32,688 nucleotides of DNA, from NCBI GenBank assembly GCA_019636625.1, contig JAHBXE010000027.1, positions 1 through 32,688 of the forward strand. Direction: 5' to 3'. This stretch comes from Phycisphaeraceae bacterium. GTDB taxonomy: Bacteria > Planctomycetota > Phycisphaerae > Phycisphaerales > UBA1924. The notes beneath the pieces are model-generated. The model was given only the letters and a program-made list of their open reading frames with translations. It was not told the DNA's origin and searched no databases. Shown one piece after another: positions 6,587 to 15,316 of this stretch. The position numbers were made by a program, and so were the translations under genes. Within the stretch, counting starts at the first letter, position 1; every line of letters starts with the position of its first letter.

Positions 6587-7696
6587 GTTCTTCACCGCCG
6601 CGGATCCGGTCACGACCGCCGTCACATCCGCGAGCTTCTCCGTCATCGCCAGGCGGACCATCAGGGCGTCCATCAGCGCCCGCGGGGCCGAACTGTTCTT
6701 CACCGCGCGCTGCACGCTCTCACACAGGGCGATCATGTGCACAAGCCCCGCGGCATCAAACTTCGACGCCCGGGCCACCTCATCCTTCCGGGCCGCACCG
6801 ACCACCTCGACCAGTTCGGTCTCCGGCCCGCACGCCGACAGAACCATCAGGTCGCGGAAGCGGTCGAGCAGCGTGTCGATGAGCTGTTCGCCCGAGACGC
6901 CCCGCTTGGCCAACTCGTCCGACTTCTCCAGCGCCGCCTTCGGGTTGCCCTCGGCGATGGAGTCAATCAGGGCGGACACGATGTCCCGGTCGGGCAGACC
7001 GAGCATGGACTCGAGCAGGGCGACGGTGAGCTTCTTCTCGCCCGCGGCCAGCAGGCGGTCCATGAGCGACAGCGCATCGCGCATGGAGCCGTTGCCCAGC
7101 CGGGCAACCATGTGGACAAGGTCGTCGTCCGCCCCGACCTTCTCATCCTTGAGCACGGCCTTGAGGTGCTCGGCGATCCGGCTGGTGGGGATATTGCGGA
7201 AGTCAAACCGCTGGCAGCGACTCTGAATGGTCGCCGGAACCTTGTGCGATTCGGTCGTGCAGAGGATGAACACGACGTGCTCCGGCGGCTCCTCCATGGT
7301 CTTGAGCAGCGCGTTGAACGCGTTCATCGAGAGCATGTGCACTTCGTCGATGATGTACACCTTGTACTTGCCCCGAAGCGGGCGGTACGCGGAGTTGGCG
7401 ATCAGGTCGCGGGCGTTATCGACACCGGTGTTGGAAGCGGCGTCGATCTCGATCACATCCGTGTCCTTGCCGGACATGATGAGTTCATCCACTTCCTTCG
7501 ACCCGCCGTTGAGGGCCTTGGCGAAGATGCGGGCCATGGATGTCTTGCCCACACCCCGCGTCCCGGTGAACAGGTACGCGTGCGCGACGCGGTTGGTCTT
7601 GATCGCGTTCTGAAGGGTCGCGGCGATGGCGTCCTGCGACACAACTTCATCAAAGTCGCGCGAACGGTACCGACGGGCAAGAACGGTGTAGGCCAT
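6560..7696 (-). CDS. dnaX: DNA polymerase III subunit gamma (DnaX), 0-frame product
   Basis: The 0-frame product of 378 residues starts MAYTVLARRYRSRDFDEVV, the standard DnaX beginning, so the ATG at 7696 is chosen over the longer frame. It has Walker A GTRGVGKT (45-52), Walker B IIDEVHML (115-122), sensor 1 CTTE (146-149) and the SRC box with the arginine finger (159-161). The AAA+ core is followed by the helical collar domain to about residue 360. DnaX is the clamp-loader ATPase of the replicative polymerase. The cysteine-rich zinc module that usually follows the KALN motif is missing: the text runs from KALNGGSKEV directly to DVIEIDAASN. The gene heads the operon with ybaB. Confidence 0.96.
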   Translation of the reverse strand: MAYTVLARRYRSRDFDEVVSQDAIAATLQNAIKTNRVAHAYLFTGTRGVGKTSMARIFAKALNGGSKEVDELIMSGKDTDVIEIDAASNTGVDNARDLIANSAYRPLRGKYKVYIIDEVHMLSMNAFNALLKTMEEPPEHVVFILCTTESHKVPATIQSRCQRFDFRNIPTSRIAEHLKAVLKDEKVGADDDLVHMVARLGNGSMRDALSLMDRLLAAGEKKLTVALLESMLGLPDRDIVSALIDSIAEGNPKAALEKSDELAKRGVSGEQLIDTLLDRFRDLMVLSACGPETELVEVVGAARKDEVARASKFDAAGLVHMIALCESVQRAVKNSSAPRALMDALMVRLAMTEKLADVTAVVTGSAAVKNGSAPVKKR

Positions 7697-7809
7697 AGGA
7701 CGGGATTGTAAGGGACCACGACCCCGGCTTCCGCCCATGGGGACGCCCCGAAATGCCCCCGCGAATACGCTCGGCGCGGGTTCCCACCCGAGTGTGGTAG
7801 GCTGGATTC

Positions 7810-9111
7810 ATGCTCAAACTCCTCTCCCGAAAGGTCAAGCACCAGGCCCTCGTCCTGTACCGCGGCACCCTGACGCCCCGTCCGCAGGAGTTCGCCTTCC
7901 TCCAGAACCAGGGGCTCGACGTCAAACTGGCGAAGGAGCCCTCGCCGGGGTGCGCGTGGAGCGTGGTCCTGCGGCACAAGGACTGGGGCGAGGCCCGCCT
8001 CAACGCGCCGGTGAACGCCAGCTCGGTGCCGAACTTCTTCCTCAACTTCTCCGTGAACCTGACCGAACGCGAACGGGAGGAGATCCGCGCCGCGGGGATG
8101 TTCCTGGATGTGACGCTGGTGACATCCAAGGAACAGGTGCTTCGAGACAAGAAGAATCTGCTCCGGTTCGTTCGCGCCGTGATGAGCGACGATGCGGTGG
8201 GCAGCGTGGACGCCGACTCGATGCTCTATTGGACACGCGCAGCGCTGGATGATGAACTGGCCATGGCCGCGGACTTGGACGTCGCGGCCCTCTACTGCAT
8301 CCACGCGGTGCGCGACTCGGATGATGACGAGGGCCGGTGCAACTGGCTGCACACCCACGGCCTGGGGGAACTGGGGGGATTCGACGTGGACATCCTGAAT
8401 CCATCGGAATCGGTCGCGGATTCGTGCGGCGATCTCTTCCGCGCCATGGCCTTCTACATCCTCTCCGGGGACCTCTCGCCCTCCGAGAAGGTGTACCCCC
8501 TGGCGCACCCCGGCGGCGAGGTTCGCCTCGTCCCGGTGCCGGAGTTCGACGCCAAGACCCGCGGCAGCTACAAGCAACTCAGCGGAGACAGCCCGGAGCA
8601 TTGGAATAACCGCTCGGTCCTCTGCAACCCCGCGGGCGGGCTTCTTGGCCGGTTCCGAAAGGTTCACCCTTCCACGTTCCTCTCCGAGGCCGACACGGAT
8701 TCCATCGTGATCCACTTCTCCGCCGCCGCGACGGAGGCCATGTCGCAGCGGGCACGCGCCACCGTGCCGATGCTGTCGTCCCTGATGGACGAAATGGCGG
8801 AGTTCAAACTCCCGGTGCTCGCCAAGATCGGCTACAAGCAGGACGGCAGCGACCAGGGCGAGCACATGTGGTTCTCCGTGCACGGGATCGAGGGTGACTC
8901 TCTCGACGCCACCCTCGAAAGTTCGCCCTTTCAAATCGAACGCATGAAGCGCGGTGACCGCGGCCTGCACGCCATCGACCGCCTGACCGAATGGGCCATC
9001 ATGTCCCCCTTCGGACGCATCAGCCCGGACAGCCTCGGCCCCCTGCGCCGGATCCGCGAGGACAAGGACTCCTTCCGCGCGATGATGGCCGAGTTCAACC
9101 GCGAAGACTGA
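7810..9111 (+). CDS. DUF2314 domain protein with DUF4026-like N-terminus
   Basis: Protein of 433 residues, probably cytoplasmic with no signal peptide or membrane segment. The last ~105 residues match the DUF2314 pattern: GEHMWFSVHGIEGDSLDATL, then a KRGD element, then the helix DRLTEWAIM. The preceding part is a long domain reminiscent of DUF4026. The biochemical role of these domains is unknown. The gene is divergent from dnaX with about 110 bases between the starts, so both promoters should lie there. The ATG at 7810 is the first in frame and has only a weak ribosome binding site. It is followed by the glycan cluster after 50 bases and could be co-transcribed, though nothing links its function. 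Confidence 0.72.
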   Translation: MLKLLSRKVKHQALVLYRGTLTPRPQEFAFLQNQGLDVKLAKEPSPGCAWSVVLRHKDWGEARLNAPVNASSVPNFFLNFSVNLTEREREEIRAAGMFLDVTLVTSKEQVLRDKKNLLRFVRAVMSDDAVGSVDADSMLYWTRAALDDELAMAADLDVAALYCIHAVRDSDDDEGRCNWLHTHGLGELGGFDVDILNPSESVADSCGDLFRAMAFYILSGDLSPSEKVYPLAHPGGEVRLVPVPEFDAKTRGSYKQLSGDSPEHWNNRSVLCNPAGGLLGRFRKVHPSTFLSEADTDSIVIHFSAAATEAMSQRARATVPMLSSLMDEMAEFKLPVLAKIGYKQDGSDQGEHMWFSVHGIEGDSLDATLESSPFQIERMKRGDRGLHAIDRLTEWAIMSPFGRISPDSLGPLRRIREDKDSFRAMMAEFNRED

Positions 9112-9161
9112 ACCCGCGCAACCTCTCCAGATTCCCTGCAAACCCTGCCGATGAATGGGCG

Positions 9162-11681
9162 ATGCCAACCGCCGCGCCCCCTCCGCGCGCTTCCATGACA
9201 CGGGACGACCTGATCCGAATGGGCCAGGGCGGCGCGGCATCACCGTGGGACTTCCTCCCGCTCTCGGCCCAGGCCCTGCGCCAGATCCCCAACGACATCG
9301 GCCTGCGCCTCATCACCGCGGCCAACGGCGTCCGACTCGGCCTGCGGACGCTCGCGTCGGACCACCTCGCCCTCATTCCCGATGCCGTTCTGAACTCCCC
9401 GGAGGTCTCCGGCCTGGTCCGGGTCGTTCGCGACATGCCGGACGACCGAATCCCCACCGCCGACAGGATCGCCACCGCCCGGGCCAACCTGCTGGCCTGG
9501 AACCGGGGCCACGCTGTAGACGAGTCCGACCTTTCGGCCTGGTGCGAACGCGCGGCGGGAACGATGTTCTGCCGCGCCGGCGATGGGAACATCATCTCTC
9601 GGCCCAGCGCGGGCGGCGCCGGTGACTGGCGATCCCTCTCGGATCAGAAGCAATCGCTGGCTCGACTGGTGCGCCAGCACTTCGCGCCCGGCTGCCCGGA
9701 CCAGACCAGGCCCGTGTACATCGAGGGCATCGACCCCCCGTGGCTGCTGATCCTGCTCGCCGAGGCTCGCCCGCGCGAGGGCACGGGATACCTCCCACCG
9801 GTCACCATTGTGCAGGCGGACGTCCACCAGTTCCTGGACGGCCTTTCACTCGCGGATCTTCGGACGATCCTCGCGGCCGGGAACGTATCCGCATTCATCG
9901 GGCCCGACGCCACGCGACAACTCGCGGCATGGTTGGAGTCACGCCTTCTCTTCCAGGTCTCGGGGCCCGGCCTCTCCACCGTCGCGACGCGCATCCGCGC
10001 CGAGCCGAAGATGGTGGACGTTCTGGCGCACGCCAATCAGCAGCAACAGGCCCGCCTGGCGGAACTCCTCCGGTCGACCTCCTCCGCGTACCCAGCGCGG
10101 ACGGCCGCATCCTGGAAAGCCCGCTTTGAGCAGGCTCTGGCGGGAGGGTGTGGGGGGGGCGAACCGCTCCGCGTGCTCATCCCAACGACCCGGTACTCCA
10201 CGTTCGTGCAGCACGCGAGCCGCGATCTGGCCCGGGCCCTCGAAGCGGCGGGCCACCGAGCGCACGTGCTGATCGAGCCCGACGACTCGACCAAGTTCAC
10301 ATCGCTGACGTACCTGGACGCGTGCGAGCGGTTCCGACCCGACCTCATTGTCACCATCAACTACCCGCGCGCGACCCTGGCGGACGCCATCCCGGCCCAC
10401 ATCCCCTACGTGTGCTGGATCCAGGACGCCATGCCCCACCTCTTCAGCCCGGCCATCGGCGCAGGGCAGGGACCGCTGGACTTCACCGCGGGTCATCTCT
10501 TCAACGAGTTGTTCGATCGGCACGGCTACCCGCGCTCCCGCGCCATGCCCGCGCCGATCGTCGCGGACGAATCGAAGTTCTTCACGGACGCGTCCATCGG
10601 CGCGACGTCATCACGCCACGCTTCATCGCCGATCTCGCCTCGCCTCATGTGCGATATCGCCTACGCCAGCCACCAGAGCGAAACCCCGGAGGCCCAGCAC
10701 ACGCGCCTGGCGGCCGAGTTCGGGAAACTCAACATTGGAAACACGCTCGACCGGCTCCGGCCGCGGCTGGAGCGCGAGGCCACCAAGCCCCTGTCCGAGC
10801 TGGCCCTGGCGGACATCCCGGCGATGGTGACCGGCGTGCTCCAGGAAGAGCTCGGCAAGGCGCCCGAGCCTTCCCTGGCGGACATCGTCGTACGTTCCTA
10901 CTGCCAGCCCTTCATCGACCGCCTCATCCGTCACCAGACGCTCACCTGGGCGGCGGACATCGCCGACCGTCGAGGATGGACGCTCCGCCTCTACGGCAAG
11001 GGCTGGGAGAAGCACCCCCGCCTCGCGCCGTATGCCTCCGGCCCGCTCGATCACGGCGACGACCTCCGACAGTCCTATGCAAGCGCCGGCGTCCATCTCC
11101 ACATGATGGCCCACGCGCTCGTCCACCAGCGGCTGATCGAGTGCATCCTCTCCGGCGGGTTTCCGCTCTGCCGCCTGCACGCGCCGGAGCGCTGGGCGAT
11201 CACCGAATGCCTGTGCCGCCTGGGCGTACGACAGGGCGCCATGCCCATCGAAGGCCTGGACCACCCGGACATTCTCAAGCCCTGCCGCGTTCCTTCCTGG
11301 GCCGATGCACCGGCCCTGATGCAACTGGCCGGGGGTATGCAGCGGCTCGGCCTGTTCGAGTCAACATTCCTCCCGATCGGCGGCGCGCGGCCCGGCCCCA
11401 TGATCCATGAACGCGAGTGGCTCGCAGCAGAGCAACTCCGCGAGCACGACCCCGAGCTTTGGTCCGCCTTCCTGCTCCTGGGCCAGAACGAGCACTTCCT
11501 GTTCCACTCGCCCGAATCGCTCGAATCCCGCCTTGACACCGTGTTGACTCGGCGCGACCTGCGCGAGGCGTGGTCCGCCGCGGCACGCCGGCGATTCACC
11601 GACCGATTCACCTACTCCGGCTTCGCCCGCCGGTTGCTCGGCTTCATCCGCGATCAACTCGGCACGGAGGCAGCCCCATGA
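9162..11681 (+). CDS. Large GT-B-like glycosyltransferase (CgeB-like)
   Basis: Protein of 839 residues. The N-terminal ~330 residues are not recognised (MTRDDLIRMGQGG..., ADLRTILAAGNVSAFIGPDA). From about residue 340 a GT-B-like fold begins: LRVLIPTTRYSTFVQHASRD, then DLIVTINYPR and PYVCWIQDAMPHLF. The C-terminal half has RLYGKGWEKHP, GVHLHMMAHALVHQRLIECI and LSGGFPL, the acceptor/donor-site pattern of CgeB-type glycosyltransferases. It probably transfers a sugar to a glycan or protein. ATG 9162 is chosen; ATG 9195 is an alternative and neither has a clear ribosome binding site. The stop overlaps the next gene by ATGA. First gene of the glycan cluster. Confidence 0.78.
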   Translation: MPTAAPPPRASMTRDDLIRMGQGGAASPWDFLPLSAQALRQIPNDIGLRLITAANGVRLGLRTLASDHLALIPDAVLNSPEVSGLVRVVRDMPDDRIPTADRIATARANLLAWNRGHAVDESDLSAWCERAAGTMFCRAGDGNIISRPSAGGAGDWRSLSDQKQSLARLVRQHFAPGCPDQTRPVYIEGIDPPWLLILLAEARPREGTGYLPPVTIVQADVHQFLDGLSLADLRTILAAGNVSAFIGPDATRQLAAWLESRLLFQVSGPGLSTVATRIRAEPKMVDVLAHANQQQQARLAELLRSTSSAYPARTAASWKARFEQALAGGCGGGEPLRVLIPTTRYSTFVQHASRDLARALEAAGHRAHVLIEPDDSTKFTSLTYLDACERFRPDLIVTINYPRATLADAIPAHIPYVCWIQDAMPHLFSPAIGAGQGPLDFTAGHLFNELFDRHGYPRSRAMPAPIVADESKFFTDASIGATSSRHASSPISPRLMCDIAYASHQSETPEAQHTRLAAEFGKLNIGNTLDRLRPRLEREATKPLSELALADIPAMVTGVLQEELGKAPEPSLADIVVRSYCQPFIDRLIRHQTLTWAADIADRRGWTLRLYGKGWEKHPRLAPYASGPLDHGDDLRQSYASAGVHLHMMAHALVHQRLIECILSGGFPLCRLHAPERWAITECLCRLGVRQGAMPIEGLDHPDILKPCRVPSWADAPALMQLAGGMQRLGLFESTFLPIGGARPGPMIHEREWLAAEQLREHDPELWSAFLLLGQNEHFLFHSPESLESRLDTVLTRRDLREAWSAAARRRFTDRFTYSGFARRLLGFIRDQLGTEAAP

Positions 11682-12949
11682 GCCCCGCGAGCGTGACGTT
11701 CATCATCCCCGCCCGCAACGCCGCGGCCACCCTCGGTGACACACTCCAGAGCCTGCTCGGACAGACCAGGCCGGACTGGCGGGCCATCGTCATTGATGAC
11801 GGCAGCGCGGACGCCACCGTCCAAGTCGCGAAGGCTCTCGGCGATCCCCGCATTGAGGTGATATCGCAGCCGTGCTCCGGCGTCGCCGCGGCGCGCAACC
11901 GCGGCCTTGCCAGGGCGACCTCCCCCGCCGTCACCTTCCTGGATGCGGACGACACCATCGAACCGACGTTCATCGAACACCAACTCCCCCGGCTCTCCGG
12001 CTGCGATCTCACCGCGGCCAACTACCGCTACACAGGCCCGAAGCTCGAGGACGCGAGGTGGGTCGTGCGGCATAACGCGGAGGATGTACCCAAACTGGTC
12101 GAGTTCAACCAGTTCGCGATCGGCGCGATCGTGATGGATCGCAACTCGCTGGTCCGCAGGCTGGGAGACTCGCCGTTCCCGTCGGGCACGATGCAGGAAG
12201 ACTGGTCCGTGCTGCTACGTCTGACAGCCGCCGGCGCACGCTGGGCGGACCCATCCACGGCCGGTCCTCTCTTCTCGTACCGGCTCACCCCCCACTCCCG
12301 CACGACCGCCCTCGCCCAGATCTGGCGCGATGGGATGAACCTGATCGCGGTTCATCACAGCCCGAACGGCAAGGACGCCGCCCTCCGTCGCTGGACGCTG
12401 CGAAACCTCGCCCGTGCCGCCGCGGCGTGCGACACCGACCTCTGCAAGCGGCTCTTCGAGCACCTGGACTCGCTGACACCTGACGATGTGGACACGCTCG
12501 CGGGCGGTCTGCGGTGGTCCATGCGGCGCATGATGATCGCCGCGGAGTCGATCGCCCGTCAGCCACGGGAGCACTGGCACGCGAAGATCGCCAGCGCCCT
12601 TGGAGGTGGAGCGCCGTCGCTCGAAGCCCTGCGCCGATCCGCCCACCCGGACTGGGGCACGATCGCCGCCGCCGCCGCGGCCCGACTCTCGCCCGAGCAG
12701 ACGCTCGTGATTTACGGACTGGGCCGCAATGGTTGCGAGGCGCTGGCCGCGCTGACCGGTCGCGGCCTGCCCCTGGCGGTGATGGACGATGGGCCGGGCA
12801 TGCCAACGCCCCTGCCCCGGCTTCGGGTGGATGACCTGACGAATCGCCACGTGGTGCTGGTCACGCCGGACGATCGGGCGCGAATCCTGCGGACGCTCTC
12901 ACGCGCCGGCCAGGCGCAGGTGCTCCTGCCGGAACAGTTGGTCGCGTAA
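11678..12949 (+). CDS. GT2 glycosyltransferase with C-terminal GxGRNG domain
   Basis: Protein of 423 residues. The N-terminal ~230 residues are a GT-A fold, family 2 glycosyltransferase: SVTFIIPARNAAATLGDTLQ, VIDDGSAD (38-45), SGVAAARNRGL and the metal-binding FLDADD (87-92). EDWSVLLRL is the likely catalytic-base region. A helical middle section follows. The last ~85 residues are a Rossmann-like domain beginning QTLVIYGLGRNG, with MDDGPGMP and VVLVTPDD. The same domain ends two later proteins in this cluster. The start overlaps the previous stop (ATGA), which fixes it. It likely adds one sugar of the glycan; the sugar is unknown. Confidence 0.87.
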   Translation: MSPASVTFIIPARNAAATLGDTLQSLLGQTRPDWRAIVIDDGSADATVQVAKALGDPRIEVISQPCSGVAAARNRGLARATSPAVTFLDADDTIEPTFIEHQLPRLSGCDLTAANYRYTGPKLEDARWVVRHNAEDVPKLVEFNQFAIGAIVMDRNSLVRRLGDSPFPSGTMQEDWSVLLRLTAAGARWADPSTAGPLFSYRLTPHSRTTALAQIWRDGMNLIAVHHSPNGKDAALRRWTLRNLARAAAACDTDLCKRLFEHLDSLTPDDVDTLAGGLRWSMRRMMIAAESIARQPREHWHAKIASALGGGAPSLEALRRSAHPDWGTIAAAAAARLSPEQTLVIYGLGRNGCEALAALTGRGLPLAVMDDGPGMPTPLPRLRVDDLTNRHVVLVTPDDRARILRTLSRAGQAQVLLPEQLVA

Positions 12950-12965
12950 AGACAGGGACAACAAC

Positions 12966-13541
12966 ATGAACTCGGATGAAGGACTGGAAACGCTGAACTG
13001 GCTGGAGAGCCTGCTGCCCGCCTCGCGATGGCGGCGCATCTTGTACATCGGCTGGCACCCCAAGACCTTCGGCGAATGGGGCGGCGATTGGTACCTCAAC
13101 CACATCCGTGGTCTCACGAAGGGAGCCACGCCGAAACACACGATCATCGAAGCCTGCAAGGCCTACGCCGATGCGCTCCTGGCCCACCCCATCCGCCAGA
13201 AGTTCGGCATCCGCGTGGTCCAGGATGATGTGTCGCGGTTCGTCGACACCTCCACCGACCGCTTCGATGTGATCTTCTGGTGGCACGGGCCGGAGCACGT
13301 GGATGAGGCGACGCTCCGGCGAACCCTGCGGAAGCTGGAAGGAATGTGCGACGGGGCCGTCGTCCTCGGATGCCCCGAGGGCGAGGACCCGTACGAGGAC
13401 ACCGAGGCCGACGACAAGCACCGGTGCATCCTCACCACCTCGCTCCTCCATGACCTGGGCTACACCACCCGCCTCATCGACCGGACATGGAAAGGGCAGC
13501 AACCGGCGATCTCAGCCATCCGGCTGTGCGGCAGCACCTGA
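12966..13541 (+). CDS. SAM-dependent methyltransferase-like protein
   Basis: Protein of 191 residues resembling a small class I methyltransferase: RRILYIGWHPKTFGEWGGDW in the place of motif I, a conserved acidic segment FGIRVVQDDVSRFV, and FDVIFWWHGPEHVDEATLRR, which corresponds to the post-motif II HVLEH-type segment. The glycine-rich SAM loop (GxGxG) is not typical, so activity is uncertain. VVLGCPEGEDPYED is the strand after. It begins 17 bases after the GT2 gene with AGGGA upstream of the ATG, so it is in the same transcript. It could modify the glycan or a sugar precursor. Confidence 0.65.
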   Translation: MNSDEGLETLNWLESLLPASRWRRILYIGWHPKTFGEWGGDWYLNHIRGLTKGATPKHTIIEACKAYADALLAHPIRQKFGIRVVQDDVSRFVDTSTDRFDVIFWWHGPEHVDEATLRRTLRKLEGMCDGAVVLGCPEGEDPYEDTEADDKHRCILTTSLLHDLGYTTRLIDRTWKGQQPAISAIRLCGST

Positions 13542-13735
13542 CCCCCTCACCCCCCATCCAAGGCCGCCGCGCAAAAGCTGCGCGTTCGTCCGAAGGGGCC
13601 ATTCCACGCGGCTTTCACGTTGACGCCGCACTCACTCAGCGAATGTCCGGAAACCTTCAAGACCCCCTGTTATCCGCCCGATGAACCAGCGTCCGATCAC
13701 CTTTGTCCACCAATAACCCCCGCTGGAGTTTCGGG

Positions 13736-15130
13736 ATGAAGATCGCGTTCATCGGCATCGGCAAGCTTGGCTTCCCCTGTGCGGTCGCGCTGGCCATGAA
13801 GGGCCACGATGTGTACTGCTACGACAACGATTCCCGCCTGATCGAGGGCTACGAGCGGGGCGAGGTGACACCCTTCGAGCCCGGCCTGCCCGAGCAGTAC
13901 AACTCCTGCCGGTCGCGGATGCACTTCTGCGGCTCGATCGACGATGCCATCGCCTCCTCCGACCACATCTTCGTCGCCGTGCCCACGCCCCACGCCCCGA
14001 TGCACGACGGCTCCTTCCCTTACGACGGTGTCGGGCGGAACTTCGACAACTCCATCATCCGCGACTGCCTGGTCGAAGTCGGCCGCGCCATCGGCAAGCA
14101 TGCCAAGGACGGCCGCTTCCGCACGATCCTCGTGATCTCCACCACCACGCCCGGCACGATGGTTGATGACCTCGGCCCGGCCACCGTCAAGGCCGTCGGC
14201 CTGCCCATCGGCAGCGGCTGGACCATGGTCTACAACCCCTTCTTCATTGGCCAGTCCACCGTCGTGCAGGACTTCCTGAACCCCGAGTTCGTCCTCCTCG
14301 GCGTCCCGCAGAACGAGGACGGCAAGGTCGCCGACGGCGGGCGCGGCGAGGCCATCGCCCGCGACCTCTACGGCACGCTCCACAGCCAGCCGATCTGCCC
14401 GATGACCTGGACCGAGGCCGAGTGCGTCAAGCTCTGCTACAACACGTACCTGGGTCTCAAGGTCCTCTTCGCCAACTCCGTCATGGAACTGTGCCACCGG
14501 ATGCCGGGGGCCAACTGCGACGTCGTCAACGCGACGCTCAAACTCGCCAAGGACCGCCTGGTCTCGACCAAGTACATGGACGGCGGCATGGCCGACGGCG
14601 GACCTTGCCACGGTCGCGACCAGATGGCCATGAGCTACGTGGCGCAGAAGCTGGGCCTGTCCTTCAACATCTTCGACGCGATCAACCACGGACGCGACGC
14701 CCAGACTTCCTGGCTCGCCGACCTCATCGCCGAACACCGGCGCAACCGCCCCGTCGTCCTCCTCGGCATGGCCTTCAAACAGGGCACCAACCAGACCCAG
14801 GGCAGCCCCGCGATGCTGCTGGCCAACATCCTCACGCAGCGCGGCATCGAGCCCACGCTCCACGACCCCGTCATCAAGCCCTACACGGAAATGCCCACCG
14901 AGCCCGCCGTCTACTTCATCTCGACACGCTGGCCCGAGTACCGCGGGTTCAAGTTCAAGAAGGGCGACACCGTGATCGACCCGTGGCGGATGATCCGCCA
15001 GGTCCCGTCGGGCGTCGAGCTCATCCACGTCGGCGTGGGCAGCCCGACAAGGCCCGCCACCGTCGGCAAGATCGACCCCGCCGTCGCGACCGAGGCCAAG
15101 CCGGCCAAACGCATCCGCGCGGCGTCGTAG
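13736..15130 (+). CDS. UDP-glucose/GDP-mannose dehydrogenase family protein
   Basis: Protein of 464 residues, normal for the family. N-terminal NAD domain MKIAFIGIGKLGFPCAVALA with GIGKLG at 7-12 and D30. Family marks follow: VPTPHAPMHDGS, STTTPGT, the central helix ECVKLCYNTYLGLKV, the catalytic cysteine C291 in ADGGPCHGRD, and GMAFKQGTNQTQGSPAM. These enzymes oxidise a nucleotide-sugar hydroxymethyl group to a carboxylate (uronic acid type) with two NAD. The usual NPEF motif is NPFF here (168-171), so the enzyme is divergent and its substrate unclear. ATG 13736 is chosen because GGAG lies about 9 bases upstream; a TTG at 13703 is less likely. Confidence 0.87.
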   Translation: MKIAFIGIGKLGFPCAVALAMKGHDVYCYDNDSRLIEGYERGEVTPFEPGLPEQYNSCRSRMHFCGSIDDAIASSDHIFVAVPTPHAPMHDGSFPYDGVGRNFDNSIIRDCLVEVGRAIGKHAKDGRFRTILVISTTTPGTMVDDLGPATVKAVGLPIGSGWTMVYNPFFIGQSTVVQDFLNPEFVLLGVPQNEDGKVADGGRGEAIARDLYGTLHSQPICPMTWTEAECVKLCYNTYLGLKVLFANSVMELCHRMPGANCDVVNATLKLAKDRLVSTKYMDGGMADGGPCHGRDQMAMSYVAQKLGLSFNIFDAINHGRDAQTSWLADLIAEHRRNRPVVLLGMAFKQGTNQTQGSPAMLLANILTQRGIEPTLHDPVIKPYTEMPTEPAVYFISTRWPEYRGFKFKKGDTVIDPWRMIRQVPSGVELIHVGVGSPTRPATVGKIDPAVATEAKPAKRIRAAS

Positions 15131-15316
15131 AACAGGAACAGAAGCAGAAGCCACCAGGAACGCAGCGCAGGACAGGAGCAGAGCAACCCGGAGCAAGGAC
15201 GCTCAGGCCATGCAAGCGCACGAACGCCGACATTCCGGCTCTTCCATTCCTTCCTCCACCGCCGCACACCGCGCGCTCCGCAACCTCGGCGTTCACCCCT
15301 TCCGAAGGAACGCACG
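15131..15316. other. Intergenic gap inside the glycan cluster
   Basis: 186 bases between the dehydrogenase and the GT-A-like gene, the largest gap in the cluster together with 13542-13735. The first half is purine-rich (repeated CAGGA/CAGAAG motifs) and the second C-rich. No gene or clear promoter is seen. Confidence 0.5.

Noticed and set aside
6485..7711. 408-codon plus-strand frame opposite dnaX
   Set aside because: Complementary shadow of dnaX, whose motifs are unambiguous on the minus strand.
7453..9243. 596-codon minus-strand frame opposite the DUF2314 gene
   Set aside because: The plus-strand frame has DUF2314 motifs; the minus frame has none and is a high-GC shadow.
13568..13584. 6-bp hairpin CGCGCA/TGCGCG as a terminator before the dehydrogenase
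   Set aside because: Short stem and no T-tract; the cluster probably reads through.
13620..13648. TTGACG as a -35 box before the dehydrogenase
   Set aside because: No acceptable -10 box at 16-18 bases distance.
13697..15196. 499-codon minus-strand frame opposite the dehydrogenase
   Set aside because: Composition (DGV, EVH repeats) is typical of antisense GC-rich shadows, and the plus-strand frame carries catalytic motifs.
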